A stretch of DNA of 64,000 bases from Liquidambar formosana. Its lineage: Eukaryota; Streptophyta; Magnoliopsida; Saxifragales; Altingiaceae. The stretch lies in NCBI GenBank assembly GCA_039720395.1, contig CM077824.1, forward strand, positions 15,752,046 to 15,816,045, read 5' to 3'. The stretch's first letter is position 1. Each line of letters starts with the position of its first letter. Made by a program: the position numbers and the translations under genes. Shown one piece after another: positions 11,095 through 22,818 of the stretch. The notes under the pieces were generated by a model. The model did not search any database and had not been told where the DNA came from. It worked only from the letters and a program-made list of their open reading frames with translations.

Positions 11095-12810
11095 TAAAAA
11101 CGGAGGAACTCTTACCATTCAGTCATTCACAAGGTCAATACTCCTATTGCTGTTACCTTCTTGTACTGTCCAACTCATTCCCATTCATGGTGCGTACCTT
11201 TTCTCTTTTACAGCTCTAATAATTGGAGGTCTGATGGAATCCCATATCAGGAGCCAGATTCCCTTTCGTCTGTCCATTGTAGAAACAGTAGGAAGTGGGG
11301 ACGAAGACTTGGATAAGAAAAAGACCGCGAAGTCAGCAGCAGGAAATTATCAGGAAACAACCTCAAGCCATCTACTTCTACTAGAAATGGATGGGAAAAG
11401 GACTGGGCCTCAAAAACAAGAAAAGAAAAAGAAATGATCGAGATGGATTCGCTTAGGACATGTGATTTTGTCCGTTTTGGCTAAAGTATACGTGTCTTGA
11501 TTCCGTGATGAGTTGATACGTGTCGAATTCATCCATACATATTGTTGGATGAAAGAGTTAGATGACTTGGATTAAAAGTTGAAAAATTTATCTATTGAGG
11601 TCATTTTGGTCAATTCAATAAGCAATTTTTTCAATTTAATCTGAACCATCCAATGATGAGGATGTACTTGGCATAGGTGAACTTAGCAGAAGCCAAACTC
11701 AAAGTCCACTATTCACCTATGAGCAACCCCATAGGTAGTTGATGGTCAATTTGAGCACATTGATAGAGTTCTAAAAAAGGTGAAGGCTGCCATGAGGGGT
11801 TTATCATCGGTGAATTGATGAACTTTGCTTTAATTTGAAGAATTCATGTACAAAATTTCAAGACAAAGCCTATGTCATTGGATAAAGGACTCTTAAATGG
11901 TCCCACAGTACAAAAATTAATCAAAAAAATGATTTGCGATTAGATCACACCTGCCAAAACTTTAAGTTATCAAATAGAACATCAAAACTTGGTCGGCTTG
12001 TCATCTGATCAAATCATATGGTAACTTTTTCATTAAATTTTATATGTGAAACTCTTGAAGAATCCTATATCCAATGGTGTAGGTTTTGTCTTAAAATTTA
12101 TACATTAACTACTGAAATTGAGGGAGAGTTCCTCAACTCATTAATAGGGAGCCCCTCATGGCATCTTTACCCTCTAAAAAATAGGGAGAATTACACATTC
12201 ACGTATGTTTTTCAACTAATACCCAACTGAGGATACTTGACTATCAACTTGGTAGTTTGTAGCAAAGTAGTAACTAATAAGTTAATTTGTTGTAAAGGCA
12301 GCTAAGGATGATGAAGGGGATGAAAACAAATGAATTGCTTATTTTTTTTAAAAAAACAATAAGTCAAAGATTGTTCTTTAGTATTAGTTTGGAAAACTGA
12401 CTCTTATGTGTCCTGAAAAATTTTTGATGGACAATTATATCCTTATTTTAAATTATATGTATTTTTTATTTTTATTTTTATCATTGTTTGAAGTATGGAT
12501 TGTTTAATAATATTTATCTTGAACCAAACAATAGAATTCTAAAACAAACAATAGAATCTTAAAACAAATAAGAACAAAATAAATAAATAAATTTTGAAAC
12601 CAATTTGAAATATAGTTCCTATCCGTATCGTAACGCTTAGTCATGCAAAGAATCACCACGTATATACACATTAAAAAAAAAAAAAAAACAAAAAACCCTC
12701 TATTGGTCCTTTCACTTTTGTACAATCTATTTGTCTCATTCTACAAAGTCTTTTCTAAGTACGTAGAATAGTTCTTGTACATTTTTTTTCCCCATTCACC
12801 ACACTTATAT
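11095..12810 (+). repeat. Two-copy 1.6-kb repeat, copy A
   Basis: This segment is similar along its length to 13977-15560, with single-base changes and small indels. Both copies begin AAAATAAAAACGGAGGAACTC and end before a CACTTATATATA stretch. The exon-like part at about 11214-11437 is frameshifted here relative to copy B. No terminal inverted repeats or LTRs were found, so the mechanism of duplication is open. Confidence 0.8.
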
Positions 12811-12821
12811 ATATATATAGT

Positions 12822-13200
12822 CATTATATTATCAAATGCATTTGATATAACTTTGCATCAAATGTGTTCTATAACTTTTATTTGCGAATTGTATTTTGTG
12901 AAACTAATCGTTGGATTAATTTTGATTCATATGTAAGTCATGCATGCCAAAAATCATATTGATCTAATATTATGAGCCACTTCATCCATAAATGTTTATA
13001 AATGAGTAATTTTGTTGATTGAAAAATGTATATTTTGGATTGAATAGCAATCAATTTCAGATTTACTTGATTTTTAGTATGGATCGCTTACGTGAGGAAG
13101 CTATCTAATCTAATGATTCGTTTTTAAAAAATACATAGAGTCATGGGTAAAAATTTTGGAGTGCACTTGATACAAAATTTCATCAGGTGCATTTGACAAT
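12822..13200. mobile_element. Foldback MITE candidate
   Basis: The left end ATTATCAAATGCATTTGAT and the complement of the right end, ATTGTCAAATGCACCTGAT, match, with partial pairing continuing inward for tens of bases. It is non-coding. It resembles the family at 15565 only loosely. Ends are approximate. Confidence 0.5.
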
Positions 13201-13358
13201 AAAAAGACTGTACACACACACACACATACTCTTTATCTTTGTTTTTGATGGATAATTGATTATGATACATTTTTCATGCATTGATACTAATGATTTAAAG
13301 ATCAAAATATAGTAAGATTTATTGTAATGACTTTTTACAAATAACACATGCAATACAT

Positions 13359-13530
13359 GAGAAGAACTTCCATGCAACAGTGACATCGGTCACATGGTGT
13401 CACGAATCAATGAGAGTTAAGCAAGGTGAAATTAAGAGGTTAAAAAATATTCTGACAATCTCATTTTACTTATTTTTCATTGGTTCGTGACACCACATAA
13501 CTAGGTTATAGATGAATGGAACTTTTTCTG
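13359..13530. mobile_element. Small inverted-repeat MITE, copy 1
   Basis: The left arm contains CTTCCATGCAAC and TGGTGTCACGAATCAATGA. The right arm holds the near complement (TTGGTTCGTGACACCA, then ATGGAA). The arms are about 50 bp each. It belongs to the same family as 13709-13881. The related sequence at 23985-24170 lacks this insert. Confidence 0.7.
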
Positions 13531-13708
13531 ACAACACACGTGCTATAATTAGTACTCTCAAATGCCCGTCCTAAGATGAGAATGGCACGTACCCACGTTC
13601 TTGTGCAATCCAAGTGAATCACAACCGTGGAAAGATTGGCATCTTGAGATAAAATTACGTAGTTTGCCCTTTTACAATGTCTGACAGTTTGATTTTCTCT
13701 CCTGAAAT

Positions 13709-13881
13709 GGAGAAAAACTTCCATGTAATTGTGATATGGCCAGGTGATATCACAAGTCAATAGGAGTCTTGCAAAGTGGGATTGTCAGTGTACTTTTTGA
13801 TCTCAAAATCCCATTTTTTAAACCCCTATTGACTTGTGACACCACCTAACTGTGTTACAGTTACATGGAAGACTCACTCCC
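13709..13881. mobile_element. Small inverted-repeat MITE, copy 2
   Basis: A 173-bp element with arms of about 55 bp. CTTCCATGTAATTG and TCACAAGTCAATAGG on the left pair with CCTATTGACTTGTGA and CAGTTACATGGAAG on the right. The homologous segment near 24110 runs straight through the insertion point, which confirms it as an insertion. Confidence 0.8.
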
Positions 13882-13976
13882 TAAAAAGACATACAGTGCC
13901 TTTTTTGGTCCAATAAAGGTATTTGAGATTTTGAGTATTTGGGCAAACTTTGAAATTTTTATGGGCAAATGCCCAT

Positions 13977-15560
13977 AAAATAAAAACGGAGGAACTCTTA
14001 CCATTTAGTCATTCACAAGGTCAGTACCCCTAATAATTTATTGCTATTACCTTCTTGTACTGTCCAACTCATTCCCATTCATGGTGTGTACCTTCTCTCT
14101 TTTACAGCTCTATTAATCGGAGGTCTGATGGAATCCCATATCAGGAGCCAGATTCCCTTTCGTCCGTCGATGTAGAAACAGTAGAAAATGGGGACGATGA
14201 CTTGGATAAGGTAAAGGCCGTGAAGTATATGAGTTTTAGTTCGGTGGTGAGTAGACAGGCGTCGAGTTCGTCCATACTATCGGATGAAGGGTTAGATGAC
14301 TCAGATTAAAAATTGAAAAACTTGCTTATTGAAAACATTTTGGTAAATTCAATAGTAACTTCTTTAATTTAATCTGAACCATCCGGCCTTTCAACCAACG
14401 GTGAGGATGTATTCAACACGGTGGTAAGTTTTATCAACTCAGTATCGAATCCAAACTCAAAGTGCACTATTCACCTGTCAGCAACCCCACAGGTTGTTGC
14501 ATCACTCCACAGGTTGTTGCATCACTGATGGTCAATCGGAGCACATTGAGAGAGTTCTAAAAAGGATAAAGGCTGCCATGAGGGGTTTTTCATCAGTGAA
14601 TCAATGAACTCTCTTAATTTGAAAAGTTCATGCACAAATTTCAAAACAAGGCCTATACCATTGGATAGACCATGCTTTAAGGGTTCGACGTACAAAAATT
14701 AATCAAAAAAATGATTTGCAATTAGATCACACGTGTTGGTCAAAGTTGATGCAAAACTTTAATTTATCAAATTGAACATCAAAATTTGGTTGGCTTGTGT
14801 GATCAAACCATATGGTATTTTTTTCATAATATTTTATATGTAGGACCCTTGAAGAATCGTATATCCAATGGTATAAGATTTGTTTTAAAATTTATACGTT
14901 AATTCTTGAAATTAAGGGAGAGTTCCTCAACTCACCGATGGGAGCCCCTCATGGCATCTGTACCCTCTAAAAAATGGGGAGAATTACACGTTCAGGTATG
15001 TTTTTCAACTCATACTCAATAAGGATCCTTGACTATCAACTTGGTAGTTTGTAGAAAAGTAGTAACTAATAAGTTAATTTGTTGTAAAGGCAGCTGATGC
15101 TGAAGGGGATGAAAACATTTTTCTTCTTCTTATGCTTATTAAAAAAAAAGAAAAAACAATAAGTCAAAGATCGTTCTTTGGTATTAGTTTGGAAAAATGA
15201 CTCTTATGTGTAATTTATACTAATAAAAGCTTTCTGAAATACTTTTGGTTGACAATTATATCCTTATTTTAAATTATATATATTTTTTTATCAAATAAGA
15301 ATTGTTTAATAATATTTATCTTTAACCAAACGATAGGATCCTAAAACAAATAAAAAGAAAATAAATAAATAAATAAACAGATTTTGAAACCCACTTGAAG
15401 TATTAGTTCCTATCTCTACCATAACTCTTAATCATATACGTATAGAAGCATTACGTAGGGGTCTTTTCACTTTCGTACAATTTATTTGTTTTCTTCTGCA
15501 TGGTCTTTTCCAAGTATGTAGAACAATTCTACAAATTTTTTTTCATGCACCGCACTTATA
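13977..15560 (+). repeat. Two-copy 1.6-kb repeat, copy B
   Basis: The second copy of the repeat at 11095-12810. It retains an open exon-like frame (14108-14309) and contains a local direct duplication, CCACAGGTTGTTGCATCACT, twice at about 14489-14530, which copy A lacks. Confidence 0.8.
14108..14309 (+). pseudogene. Captured terminal exon of an unrecognised gene
   Basis: After a splice-acceptor-like TTTTACAG the frame reads NRRSDGIPYQEPDSLSSVDV, continues acidic and serine-rich, and ends ILSDEGLDDSD before a stop at 14307-14309. The acidic, low-complexity composition looks like a protein C-terminus. No upstream exon was found in the window. In copy A the same exon is frameshifted. I do not recognise the parent family. 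Confidence 0.4.
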
Positions 15561-15564
15561 TATA

Positions 15565-15953
15565 GAGGGGAGGGTTCTGTTGACACTTAGTATAAAACTT
15601 TTTACACTTACATCCATCAATATTTTTTTATAAAAATTATATTTCACCGATCTAACCGTTGAATTACATATTCTTATCATGTACATGACATGCCAATTTC
15701 AAGTTAATCAGAGATTAAGAGTTATGTCATCCATAAAATGCTCGAAATTAAAGTTTTATTTATTAAAATAAATGTAAGATTACGGATCAAATGCTTCCCA
15801 ATATCTGATTAATTTAAAATTTAGCATGCATGACGTACATGATAGGAATATGTAATCTAACGGTTGGATCGGCAAAATATGATTTTTATAGAAAAATATT
15901 AACGGATGTAAGTATAAAAAATTTTACATCAGGTGTCAACGGAACCATCCCCA
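15565..15953. mobile_element. Foldback MITE with long inverted arms
   Basis: About 390 bp that is almost entirely inverted repeat: GGTTCTGTTGACACTTAGT on the left, and ACACCTGATGT... ending GTCAACGGAACC on the right. Arms are roughly 170 bp. It is flanked by TATATA on both sides. A second, interrupted copy is at 32605-33460. Confidence 0.8.
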
Positions 15954-16273
15954 TATATAAATATACTACTTATAAAAGCCTGTATCTTAAAAAAACTTTT
16001 GATTCACTGATATACCCCACTAAAACCGTTAAAGACAACTTTGTCCTTTAAAAAGGTAGATTCAAAGTATATTTACAGTATTTATTAACAGTGTATTCTT
16101 AGTTGGTCTCTTCTTTGTGTTTTTCCCTTTGTTACGTCTCCCAAGACCCAAGTAACAGTTTCTCCTCCTCTTCCAGTCATTCTCCCAAGTTCCAACATCT
16201 TATTCTCTTCCGTTCGTTCCTTCCCTCCACTGCCTCGCATCTAGCCCTTCCTTTGTTCCCATTTTCGCATGTA
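15954..16273. other. Intergenic, pyrimidine-rich before the Copia element
   Basis: No gene was recognised. A CT-rich stretch at 16110-16250 is like a plant 5' leader but has no attached coding frame. Confidence 0.4.
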
Positions 16274-16278
16274 CAGTG

Positions 16279-17251
16279 TGTTGGAAAATATTTGTATTGT
16301 ATTACTTATGTATAATTCTGTCAAAACAGTATGCATATAATAGACGAATGATTCTGAATTACACAAATATACAGAATACAGAATATAAATAGAAACCGAA
16401 ATAAATTCTGGAAATCCACAAACTTACAGAATACAGAAGATAATAAAACAGAATCGGATTGATCAAGGCTAGCGTTTGACGCTATGTCCTTAAGACAGAT
16501 TTCGCCCCTCACTTGGTGCTTTGAGTCTCACAGACGTCTGCCTCCCAGGATACAATGATCTGTACGCACAGAAGAAGCACTGCAATCTCTGCGTCTGGCG
16601 AACCCACTGTGTCCTTACTCTCTCTCTTAAACAGTACGAAATTAATTTCTTGATTAACCTCTAATTGACTGCGAAATGCAGTTTAAATAAACAACCCAGA
16701 AGTGACTATCCAGAACAGTCCAAAAGGCACATTGATCAGGTGTGTCTTTTGTTCATGACTGTTCTGGGTTAACAGACAGACATTACTTAACGGTAATTAA
16801 ATTAATTAGCAAAATAAATTTTGCTTAAAAAATAACACACATGGGTCAGTCTTATTGACCCCACCCCACCCGACCCGACCCGGCCCGGCTCGGTTCGGTG
16901 CGGTGCGGGCAGGCGCGCGCGTGTGTTTTTGGGTCCAAACCCAATGTTGGCTAGGTCCTCCCTCCTCACAAAACTTGGGTGCCCTTTGGGTCCAAACCAT
17001 AGGTCCAAAGTATGTGTATATGAATTCACTCAGAATTTCATAGTTATTCAATGTAGGACAAGCCTTATTACCATTCTTCAACCAACTATTCAAAGGTGAC
17101 TTTAGAGAACAATTTCTCATTCACCCATTAATGATTTTGGCCAATTAAATATTCGAATTAAATCTCCACATAGAGATTAACTAATTCCAACATGGACCCA
17201 CCTCAAATTATACATGGGACCCACTTTAATAAATGGCCAATATCTCTAACA
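16279..17251 (-). repeat. Copia 3' LTR (973 bp)
   Basis: The full-length LTR of the pair. It retains the 131-bp segment 16610-16740 that the other LTR lacks, and a longer C/G-rich stretch near 16860-16900. It is rich in repeated CAGAAT motifs at 16340-16455. Confidence 0.95.
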
Positions 17252-17262
17252 ATCCCCCACAT
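17252..17262 (-). other. Copia polypurine tract
   Basis: Read on the minus strand this is GTGGGGGAT directly before the 3' LTR, the expected place and composition for the plus-strand primer. Confidence 0.75.
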
Positions 17263-17834
17263 GAATGGAAATTGGTTGGATATCTATGCAAATGAAAATG
17301 CTGACACGAAAGAGAGTAAGTATGGAAAGTCCCTGCATAGGATAGGTGGCTTGTGGCTTTGAACCTTCCCTTATGAAAGACTATCGGATTTGCTGGCTGA
17401 TTAGTGAACGTGATGTCTTGAACTATTCAGCTGTTTGTGCAAACCAAGACAATAGAATTCACACAGTTCCTTCCCGAACACAGTTTGGTTCTCATGATTG
17501 TGTTCATTTTGGCCCTGAACAATTCCTGGTTTCTATGAGTGCTTTAGAGAATATAGCCTTATAATTCTCATAGAAGTGGCCCCTTCTACACTCATATAGG
17601 TGATTCTTATTAAGAGTATCCTGCTATACCCCACTTGGATTTCCAAGATATAAGAACCATTAAAAGCTTAGCTTATCCTGGTACACGCTACAGGCATCAC
17701 TTTTTCATCATAGGAATAGGTAGAAGAGTTATCTCCTAAGTGATTCCACTAAGTCACACACAATTCGGTTGTCCCTTTGAACCTAGTTCTTGGGATCTCC
17801 AGTCAGCTAGGTTGGGTTGCCATTATGGTAACTT
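17263..17834 (-). other. Copia 3' untranslated region
   Basis: This lies between the pol stop and the polypurine tract. No coding signature was seen. Confidence 0.6.
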
Positions 17835-19763
17835 TTAAAATATAGTAGGCTTTAAGCCCATACCCCTCGATGAACTATATACTTGCTCTCTAGTCAAACC
17901 TTTCGTTAACGGATCCGCAATATTATCATTTGACTTTATATAGTCAATGGATATAACTCCACTTGAGAGCAATTGTCTAACAGTATTGTGTCTTCGACGA
18001 ATGTGTCGAGACTTACCATTATACATATTATTCTGTGCCCTTCCAATAGCCGATTGGCTATCGCAATGTATACAAATTGCTGGCACAGGTTTTGACCATA
18101 TTGGAATATCTTCTAGGAAATGACGAAGCCACTCAGCTTCTTCGCCAGCTTTATCTAAAGCTATAAATTCCGATTCCATTGTGGATCTTGCAATGCACGT
18201 TTGTTTGGAAGATTTCCAAGACACCGCTCCACCTCCAAGTGTGAAGACATATCCACTTGTTGATTTAGAATCTTTTGTATCAGATATCCAGTTTGCATCA
18301 CTATACCCTTCTAGTACAGCTGGATATCCTGTGTAATGTAATCCATAATTTAGAGTATATTTCAAATATCTGAGTACTCTAACTATTGCCTTCCAGTGAT
18401 CTGGCCCTGGGTTACAAGTGTATCTACTCAATTTACTAACTGAGTATGCTATGTCAGGTCGTGTACAGTTCATTACGTACATTAGACTCCCAATAATTTG
18501 AGAATACTCTAATTGAGATATGCCTTGACCTCCATTTTTAGTTAAATGAAGATTTATGTCCACGGGTGTTCTCGCTGGATTACAATCATATTGATTAAAT
18601 TTCCTCAGAATTTTCTCAATATAATGTGATTGAGATAACACTAATCCATCGGACGTTCTAGAAATCTTAATTCCTAATATGACATCCGCAATACCCATAT
18701 CTTTCATGTCGAACTTGCTAGTCAACATCTTCTTAGTAGCTTTAATGATATCATTATTGCTACCCATAATTAGCATATCATCCACGTATAGACAAATTAT
18801 GACATAGCCATTTGTAGTTTCTTTGACATACACACACTTATCACATTCATTGATTCTAAATCCATTTGACATTATCACTTTGTCAAATTTTTCGTGCCAT
18901 TGCTTAGGTGCTTGCTTTAAACCATATAATGATTTAACAAGCCTGCAAACTTTCTTTTCTTGTCCTGGAACAATGAACCCTTCTGGTTGTTCCATATAGA
19001 TTTCCTCATTTAATTCACCATTTAAGAATGCCGTTTTAACATCCATTTGATGTATTTCAAGCTTATGCACAGCTGCAATAGCTAATAACATCCTAATAGA
19101 CGTTATTCTTGAAACTGGTGAATATGTATCAAAATAGTCTACTCCTTCTCTTTGTCTAAATCCTTTGGCTACAAGTCTCGCCTTGTATTTATCAATTGAT
19201 CCATCTGATTTCATCTTTCTCTTGAATATCCATTTATATCCAAGAGGTTTATTCCCTGGTGGAAGGTCCACCAATTCCCATGTATGATTTTGCATAATGG
19301 ATTCAATTTCGCTATTTATAGCTTCTTTCCAAAAGGGTGCTTCTGGAGTGGACATAGCTTCCTTGAAGCTTTGAGGTTCATTTTCTAACAAATAAGTTAG
19401 AAAATCCGAGCCATAGGATTTTGAAGTCCTAGCCCTTTTACTACGTCTAGGCTCATCTTCACGATCTTTGTCTATAGACTTTTGGTCTTGATCGTGACTA
19501 GTCGTAGTCTCATAAGTTCTTTTGAGAGAACTTGTCTCATGTGTAGGATTGCATGGAAATATATTTTCAAAAAATGATGCATTCCTAGATTCAATTATGG
19601 TATTCACATGTATATCAGAAATTTCAGATTTATGAACAAGGAATCGATATGCACTACTATTATTAGCATAACCAATAAATACACAATCAATTGTTTTTGG
19701 TCCTATCTTAACTCGTTTAGGAATAGGAACCGCTACCTTGGCCAAACACCCCCACACTTTCAT
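17835..19763 (-). pseudogene. Copia reverse transcriptase and RNase H
   Basis: A 642-codon open frame. It begins inside the end of the integrase region (KVWGCLAKV), then shows the Copia reverse transcriptase: [47 protein letters not shown], and the catalytic YVDD at residues 326-329 (18777-18788). The C-terminal RNase H part has [23 protein letters not shown] and DPLTKGL. The catalytic motifs are present. It is separated by a frameshift from the upstream frame ending at 19798, so it is normally part of one polyprotein but is broken here. Confidence 0.9.
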
Positions 19764-19797
19764 GAATTTATATGAAGGTTCTCGACCTTTCCATAAT

Positions 19798-21318
19798 TCA
19801 TAGGGTGTTTTGTTTATAATTTTGCGAAGGTATTTTATTAAGTATATAATTCGCAGAAAGCACTGCTTCCCCCCACAAGTTCTGAGGTAAACCCGAACTT
19901 ATCAACATAGCATTCATCATTTCTTTTAAGGTTCTGTTTTTGCGTTCGGCAATTCCGTTTTGTTGTGGTGAATAAGGTGCAGTGGTTTGGTGTATAATGC
20001 CATGGTTTGAACAAAATTCACCAAATGGATCGGATTCATATTCACCACCTCTATCATTTCTTAGAACCTTAATATTTTTACTAAGTTGATTCTCAACCTC
20101 ATTTTTGTAATGTATAAACATTTCCAAGGCTTCATCCTTGCTTCTTAGCAAGTACACATAACAATATCTCGTGCAATCATCAATAAAAGTAATAAAATAC
20201 TTTTTGCCTCCTCTAGTTTGAACAAATTTCAAATCACAAAGATCCGTATGGATCAATTCTAGAGGTTCAGTACTTCTTTCAATAGAATGAAAGGATGTCC
20301 TAGTTAATTTTGATTCCACACATACTTCACATTTATGATTAGGATCAATATTAAACTTAGGCAAATATTCCAAGTTCATTAATCTACGCAAAGAACCATA
20401 ATTTACATGTCCTAGCCTACCATGCCATACATTAGATAACTCAACAATATAAACAGAATCTGTGTTTTTATTGATCTTAGAAATAATAGTCATTACATTC
20501 ATCTTAAAGAGCCCATTGCTCATGTACCCTTTCCCCACATACATCCCACTCTTACTAAGTACAAACTTGTCCGACTCAAAGACTAATCTGAAACCATTTT
20601 TACTCAACAATGACCCCGAAACAAGATTCTTGCGAATATCGGGCACATGCAGCACATCATTAAGAGTAAGCTCTTTTCCCGAAGTCATCTTCAAGATCAC
20701 CTTTCCATGTCCTTCAATTTTAGAAATCGAGGAGTTGCCCATGAAAAGTTGTTCTTCATTATCTACCGATTGATAAGTAGAGAACATCTTCTTGTCTGAA
20801 CAAACATGGCGAGTTGCACCGGTATCCACCCACCATTCTTTGGGATTGCTGCCCACCAAATTCACTTCAGAAACGACCGCAGAAAGTTGTATATCATTGA
20901 TCGAATCCGAAATATTGTCCATTTCGGTCATATTTGCTTGAGCCTTCTTGTTGGTTCCTTGGTTCTTTCGCTTGCGACAATCCTTTGCACGATGTCCTGG
21001 TTTGTCACACACATAGCAATTGCCCTTGAACCTCTTTGAGTCACCACCCTTGGAATTTTGGGATGATCCTTGGCCTGAGTGCTTCCTCTTTTTATTGTTA
21101 TTTTTCTGCACTTCCACTATATTAGCTTTAGACTCCATGGGATTTTTACCGTTATTCTTTTCAGAATTTCGGTTGTCTTCTTCAATCCTTAACCTTACGA
21201 TTAAGTCATCAAGGCTCATCTCTTTGCGCTTATGCTTCAAATAATTTTTAAAATCCTTCCACGAAATTGGTAATTTCTCAATAACTGCAGCCACTTGAAA
21301 GGATTCACTAACCGACAT
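19798..21318 (-). pseudogene. Copia gag C-terminus, protease and integrase
   Basis: A 506-codon open frame that starts inside gag. Basic gag sequence leads to a CCHC zinc knuckle ([14 protein letters not shown], residues 101-114). The aspartic protease motif WWVDTGA has its active Asp at residue 165. The GAG-pre-integrase HGRLGH..YG and zinc-binding C..C follow. The integrase core has [21 protein letters not shown] and [16 protein letters not shown] single-base length change shortly before 19798 moves translation out of frame with the reverse transcriptase part. Confidence 0.9.
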
Positions 21319-21395
21319 ACCTTCGGCATGTATTTCATGTAAAATTAATTGAAAGCTCTTGCACTTGACTTATAACAGTCTTGGAGTCTATCATT

Positions 21396-21800
21396 TTATA
21401 GTCTAGGAATCTGCCCACAACGAATTTCTTTCATTCCGGCATCTTCCGTTTTGTACTTTTTGTCCAAGGAGTCCCATAATTCCTTTGCAGTCTTTATTGG
21501 ACTATACACATTGTATAATATGTTGTCCAACGCATTGAGGATATAATTCTTGCACAAGAAATCAGAGTGTTTCCATGCCTCCACCGCCGCGATAGTAATC
21601 CTATCGGTCTCACCCACTTTGAGAGTTGGAGCAATTTCATACAGAAACTTAGCCAAATTCAATGTAGTCAGATAAAACAGCATTTTCTGTTGCCATCTTT
21701 TAAAATCAGAAGCATTGAATTTCTTTGGTTTCTCTCCATGTGCAGGAGCAGGGGCCACAGCCACAACGGGCGGCACAACATTGGTACCCTCACTTGCCAT
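21396..21800 (-). pseudogene. Copia gag N-terminus
   Basis: The frame starts at Met 21800 (MASEGTNV) and shows the Copia gag pattern FNASDFKRWQQKM, LWDSLDKKY. It then leaves frame near 21410-21430. Two small length changes between here and 21318 separate it from the rest of gag. Confidence 0.85.
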
Positions 21801-21973
21801 TTCTGTTATACAGAAACGCAACCCAGAATGAATATAATAAATAACACAGAATTTTATAATATAACACAGAATTCGTAATACAGAATATATTCTATATTAC
21901 ACAGATTATCAAACAGTATTTAAACCGATATATACAAACTATAATTAACAGAATTTACAAAGTAAACAGAAAC

Positions 21974-21991
21974 GGAAATCTGTCTTAAGAT
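21974..21991 (-). other. Copia primer-binding region, not tRNA-Met type
   Basis: The minus strand immediately after the 5' LTR reads ATCTTAAGACAGATTTCC. It does not match the usual TGGTATCAGAGC site. Fifteen bases (CTTAAGACAGATTTC) are the perfect complement of a site within the LTR (22203-22217 in the 5' LTR; 16489-16503 in the 3' LTR). See findings. Confidence 0.55.
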
Positions 21992-22813
21992 TGTTGGAAA
22001 ATATTTGTATTGTATTACTTATGTATAATTCTGTCAAAACAGTATGCATATAATAGACGAATGATTCTGAATTACACAAATATACAGAATACAGAATATA
22101 AATAGAAACCGAAATAAATTCTGGAAATCCACAAACTTACAGAATACAGAAGATAATAAAACAGAATCGGATTGATCAAGGCTAGCGTTTGACGCTATGT
22201 CCTTAAGACAGATTTCGCCCCTCACTTGGTGCTTTGAGTCTCACAGACGTCTGCCTCCCAGGATACAATGATCTGTACGCACAGAAGAAGCACTGCAATC
22301 TCTGCGTCTGGCGAACCCACTGTGTGTCTTTTGTTCATGACTGTTCTGGGTTAACAGACAGACATTACTTAACGGTAATTAAATTAATTAGCAAAATAAA
22401 TTTTGCTTAAAAAATAACACACATGGGTCAGTCTTATTGACCCGGCCCGGCCCGGTTCGGTGCGGTGCGGGCGGGCGCGCGCGTGTGTTTTTGGGTCCAA
22501 ACCCAATGTTGGCTAGGTCCTCCCTCCTCACAAAACTTGGGTGCCCTTTGGGCCCAAACCATAGGTCCAAAGTATGTGTATATGAATTCACTCAGAATTT
22601 CATAGTTATTCAATGTGGGACAAGCCTTATTACCATTCTTCAACCAACTATTCAAAGGTGACTTTAGAGAACAATTTCTCATTCACCCATTAATGATTTT
22701 GGCCAATTAAATATTCGAATTAAATCTCCACATAGAGATTAACTAATTCCAACATGGATCCACCTCAAATTATACATGGGACCCACTTTAATAAATGGCC
22801 AATATCTCTAACA
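21992..22813 (-). repeat. Copia 5' LTR (822 bp, internally deleted)
   Basis: Nearly identical to the 3' LTR. It lacks the 131 bp corresponding to 16610-16740, with TGTGTC-type microhomology at the breakpoints, and about 20 bp of the CCCG-rich stretch. Confidence 0.95.
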
Positions 22814-22818
22814 CAGTG

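Larger units (their letters stand above)
16279..22813 (-). mobile_element. Copia LTR retrotransposon, coding region frameshifted
   Basis: A 6.5-kb element on the minus strand flanked by a perfect 5-bp target duplication CAGTG (16274-16278 and 22814-22818). The order is 5' LTR (21992-22813), primer-site region, gag, protease, integrase, reverse transcriptase, RNase H, polypurine tract and 3' LTR (16279-17251). Integrase before reverse transcriptase defines it as Copia. LTRs start TGTTAGAG and end CCAACA. By eye the LTRs differ by about five substitutions plus two length differences, so the insertion is recent. Frameshifts in gag and before the reverse transcriptase suggest that it cannot make its own full polyprotein. 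Confidence 0.95.

Noticed and set aside
16802..17120. Short frames within the Copia LTRs
   Set aside because: They are repeated in both LTRs, differ by the LTR indels, overlap on both strands and have no protein signature. They are not genes.
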